From assembly GCA_965226215.1 (NCBI GenBank), contig CBDDCH010000002.1:4278001-4342000 (forward strand): DNA of 64,000 nt, given 5' to 3'. Below, piece after piece: positions 61,652-64,000 of this stretch. This DNA comes from G963668345 sp965226215 (lineage in GTDB: Bacteria > Acidobacteriota > Terriglobia > Bryobacterales > UBA6623). Positions within the stretch are counted from its first letter, which is position 1; each line of letters opens with the position of its first letter. Below the pieces are notes generated by a model. That model saw only the letters and a list, made by a program, of their open reading frames with translations. It made no database searches and had not been told where the DNA came from. Made by a program: the position numbers and the translations under genes.

Positions 61652-61754
61652 GAGCGCGCTTGCTATAAGGAGTATCGAAATCGCTCGGGCTTGCTTCTCG
61701 ATAACCGTTGCCGCCAGGCCCGTCGACCATGAAGAGACATAGGAGGAAGGATTG

Positions 61755-62483
61755 ATGCTTACTCAGTTTTCGGTTTGGAGTATGTTGCTGTTGCAGCAAG
61801 AAATCGGTTTTGACATCATCTCGATGTGGAACCAGATGGGATGGCCCGCCCGGTTGGTAGTCCTCGTCATGTTCTTGATGTCGGCCTGGTCGATCGGCGT
61901 CATGATCGACCGCCAGTTGGCGTTTTCGGCGGCACGCAAGCAGTCCCGCCAGTTTGCGCCCGCCGTGGCCGGCGCCCTGCGGGACGGCAAACTCGAGGAA
62001 GCCGTCAAAATCGCCGAACGACACAAGAAAAGCCATCTGGCCAAGGTCGTCGTCGCCGGACTTCAGGAGTTCAAGGCTCACGAGATGAGCACGGAAATCC
62101 CTGGGGAAACGATCGCATCGTCGAAACGCGCCCTTGACCGCGCGCAGGCGATCGTCCACGCGGAGTTGAACAGAGGATTGAGCGGCCTAGCGACCATTGG
62201 CTCTACCGCTCCCTTCGTCGGCCTGTTCGGGACCGTGATCGGCATCATTAACGCTTTCCAGGGGATTTCAACGGAAAAGTCGACCGGACTGGGCGCTGTG
62301 GCCGGCGGAATCTCCGAGGCTCTGGTCGCTACTGCGATCGGCCTGTTCGTCGCCATTCCCGCCGTCTGGATGTACAACTACTTCAACTCCAAGGTTGAGG
62401 GATTCGACGTCGAAATGGATAACGCCGGTTCCGAGCTGATCGACTACTTCCTTAAGAAAACCCAGAAGGCCGCGGCCAACTAG
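61755..62483 (+). CDS. ExbB/TolQ-family proton channel protein
   Basis: 242 aa from ATG 61755 with AGGAGG 8 nt upstream (a TTG one codon earlier is the alternative). Spans: LVVLVMFLMSAWSIGVMIDR, then LATIGSTAPFVGLFGTVIGI (signature) and GGISEALVATAIGLFVAIPA. With the two ExbD proteins it forms the motor for TonB. Confidence 0.94.
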   Translation: MLTQFSVWSMLLLQQEIGFDIISMWNQMGWPARLVVLVMFLMSAWSIGVMIDRQLAFSAARKQSRQFAPAVAGALRDGKLEEAVKIAERHKKSHLAKVVVAGLQEFKAHEMSTEIPGETIASSKRALDRAQAIVHAELNRGLSGLATIGSTAPFVGLFGTVIGIINAFQGISTEKSTGLGAVAGGISEALVATAIGLFVAIPAVWMYNYFNSKVEGFDVEMDNAGSELIDYFLKKTQKAAAN

Positions 62484-62539
62484 GCCGCCAAATCGACTCG
62501 GGTGGCCCCGGCTCGCCCGTTTCAGACAGGAGTGTTGAG

Positions 62540-62980
62540 ATGGCAAAACACGTGACAGGCGGCGCTATGTCGGTGATCAACGTCACGCCCATGGTGGATG
62601 TGATGTTGGTGTTGCTGATTATCTTCATGGTCATCACACCCATGCTGAGCAAAGGTGTCAGCGTAGACATGGTCCGCACTCGCAACCTGATTGCCATGGA
62701 GGACGCGGACAAAGATGACGCCGTTGTGGTGGCTGTGACGCGAGACGGCAGTGTTTTCTTGGGCCGAGGGAAAACTAATCTCGAGGAGTTGGGACGGGTC
62801 GTAGGCGACATCATTGAAAACAAGCTCGATAAAACTGTCTACATCAAAAGCGATGCACGAGCGCGCTATGCGCGCGTGGTGGATGTGATCAACACACTCC
62901 GCACCGAAGGAGTGGATCAGCTTGGACTTCTGACGGAAAAGATCCAGGAAAGAGGGGCAGCGGTGGTCGCCGTAGAGTAG
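62540..62980 (+). CDS. ExbD/TolR-family protein (first)
   Basis: 146 aa, AGGAG before the ATG. INVTPMVDVMLVLLIIFMVI carries the proton-conducting Asp at the start of the single span, then a periplasmic domain with KSDARARYARVVDVINTLR. Separated from exbB by 56 nt. Confidence 0.94.
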   Translation: MAKHVTGGAMSVINVTPMVDVMLVLLIIFMVITPMLSKGVSVDMVRTRNLIAMEDADKDDAVVVAVTRDGSVFLGRGKTNLEELGRVVGDIIENKLDKTVYIKSDARARYARVVDVINTLRTEGVDQLGLLTEKIQERGAAVVAVE

Positions 62981-63029
62981 ACCGGCGCAGTCCACCCAGT
63001 ACCTAATTTGTCTAGGGGAGGAAATCGTT

Positions 63030-63458
63030 ATGGCAATGGGAGTCGGACCGAGCGGCAGCGTCTTGGTGGACATCAATATGACGCCGCTCATCGACGTGCT
63101 TCTCGTTCTGCTAATCATCTTCATGGTGATTACACCGCTGACGCCGAAAGGGTTGGAAGCGATGGTCCCGCACCCCAATCCGAACCAACCGGATCAACCC
63201 CAGGAAGCGGATGTTCGTACGGTAGTGGTCTCCATCGATGGCAGCAAAAGAATCATGATCAATCGGGACCCGACCACCAAGGAACTTCTGGAAGATCGGC
63301 TGCGGGACATCTTCAAAACCCGAGCCCAGCGCGTGATGTTCGTCAGAGGCGATCCGTCGTTGGAGTTTAGAGACGTGGCCGAAATCATCGATATGGCCAA
63401 GGGCGCGGGCCTCGACAAGGTCGGCTTACTCACGGAGGAAATAGAGGCCGGACTCTAG
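63030..63458 (+). CDS. ExbD/TolR-family protein (second)
   Basis: 142 aa with GGGGAGG just before the ATG. INMTPLIDVLLVLLIIFMVI, then VFVRGDPSLEFRDVAEIIDM-type periplasmic part. About 40% similar to the first ExbD by eye; paired ExbD genes are usual in acidobacterial TonB operons. Confidence 0.94.
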   Translation: MAMGVGPSGSVLVDINMTPLIDVLLVLLIIFMVITPLTPKGLEAMVPHPNPNQPDQPQEADVRTVVVSIDGSKRIMINRDPTTKELLEDRLRDIFKTRAQRVMFVRGDPSLEFRDVAEIIDMAKGAGLDKVGLLTEEIEAGL

Positions 63459-63522
63459 GCCGGGTGGCTTACCCTGATCCGACCCTGGCCAAGGGGCCTC
63501 TTCGTACCACGGAGCTACAGAA

Positions 63523-64000
63523 ATGAACCAAACTATGAAGTTTCTTTGGAAGAGCAGGACCGCCGCTGCTTTAGTGGTAGGACTGGCGGCTCTTGGTTGC
63601 CAGGATCAAATCAACTACCTGAAGGCGCGAAATGAGCTGAACAGAGGGGTGCACGCTTTTAATCGCTCCGATCACAGTTTTGCCATCGAGCACTTTGAAA
63701 AGGCGATCGAGCTCGATCCGGAATTTCTGGCGCCCAGGCAGTATCTCGCCAGCTCGTACATGGCGCAGTTCGTCCCGGGCGCCGAATCGCTGGAGAACGA
63801 AGCGGTGGCCGAGAGTGCTCTTGTAGGTTTCCGAGACGTGCTCAGTAGGGATGATAACAACGAGACTGCTCTAGCCAGCATAGCCATCCTTTACTTCAAC
63901 ATGAAAAGGATGGCGGACGCCAGGGAATGGTATGCCAAGCTGCTGGAGAAGTTCCCAGAAAACAAGGACGCTTACTATACGCTTGGTGTCATCGCTTGGA
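63523..64000 (+). CDS. TPR-repeat lipoprotein (partial, runs off the window)
   Basis: At least 159 codons, open to the window edge. Lipoprotein signal (AALVVGLAALGCQDQ). Then tetratricopeptide units: NRGVHAFNRSDHSFAIEHFE, KAIELDPEFLAPRQYLASSY, and further ALASIAILYFNMKRMADARE and WYAKLLEKFPENKDAYYTLG. Last visible gene of the TonB-ExbBD operon, 64 nt after the second exbD. Such TPR proteins are common there and probably scaffold in the periplasm. Confidence 0.85.
   Translation, partial: MNQTMKFLWKSRTAAALVVGLAALGCQDQINYLKARNELNRGVHAFNRSDHSFAIEHFEKAIELDPEFLAPRQYLASSYMAQFVPGAESLENEAVAESALVGFRDVLSRDDNNETALASIAILYFNMKRMADAREWYAKLLEKFPENKDAYYTLGVIAW

Overview
The window looks like a chromosomal segment of an Acidobacteriota bacterium, probably close to the Bryobacter/Solibacter side. 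Two lineage-typical protein types support this: a VWA-domain protein of the acidobacterial TIGR03436 kind (33846-35447, minus) and a sugar-dehydrogenase-like propeller ending in a Solibacter-type TIGR03437 tail (52592-54793). DNA is moderately GC-rich. No rRNA, tRNA, CRISPR array or prophage was seen.

Layout. 1-13.6 kb: a retropepsin-like protein; a cyclase-family lipoprotein; an operon of a catalytically dead HtrA-like protein with two PDZ domains, a ClC chloride transporter and a small unknown; an FGE-sulfatase-like lipoprotein; an overlapping pair of flavin amine oxidase and aspartoacylase-type deacetylase; a rhodanese; and a matrixin-type metalloprotease with a Cys-rich tail. 13.7-21.9 kb: an insertion-sequence hot spot with IS1380, two IS1595 copies and an ISL3 element. 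A UDP-sugar dehydrogenase is broken into three pieces by an ISL3 element (itself hit by IS1595) and a second IS1595-type element. 22-40 kb: HDOD protein, RraA-family aldolase plus SSS symporter, SDR, Phd/RelE toxin-antitoxin, beta-helix and PQQ-propeller exported proteins, CbiX, DinB, VWA protein, PurE, a VTT membrane protein, a degenerate dihydropteroate synthase and an orphan Clp-like AAA+ ATPase. 40-52.5 kb: a frameshifted aminotransferase, acetoacetyl-CoA synthetase, and a polysaccharide/glycolipid block (GT2, methyltransferase, a frameshifted GT-C, a queE remnant, a J-domain protein, and a GT-C broken by a second ISL3 copy). 52.6-64 kb: the sugar-dehydrogenase-like protein, small unknowns, then tgt-yajC-secD-secF and a TonB-ExbB-ExbD-ExbD-TPR energy-transduction operon that runs off the right edge.

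The most distinctive feature is non-coding. Intergenic DNA is dense with small palindromic elements. One about 185-205 bp family has terminal inverted repeats of the type CTAGCCCGCATTTCTCACCA, with five copies here, one internally deleted. A second, larger hairpin family has three copies, and several shorter palindromes recur. Element ends carrying CTAG repeatedly coincide with the TAG stop codons of neighbouring genes, and one end supplies a possible start codon.

Three single-copy genes carry single frameshifts and two more are split by insertions whose target duplications are still exact. This points to recent IS activity plus either decay or assembly error. Gene functions are read from motifs only; no database search was run.
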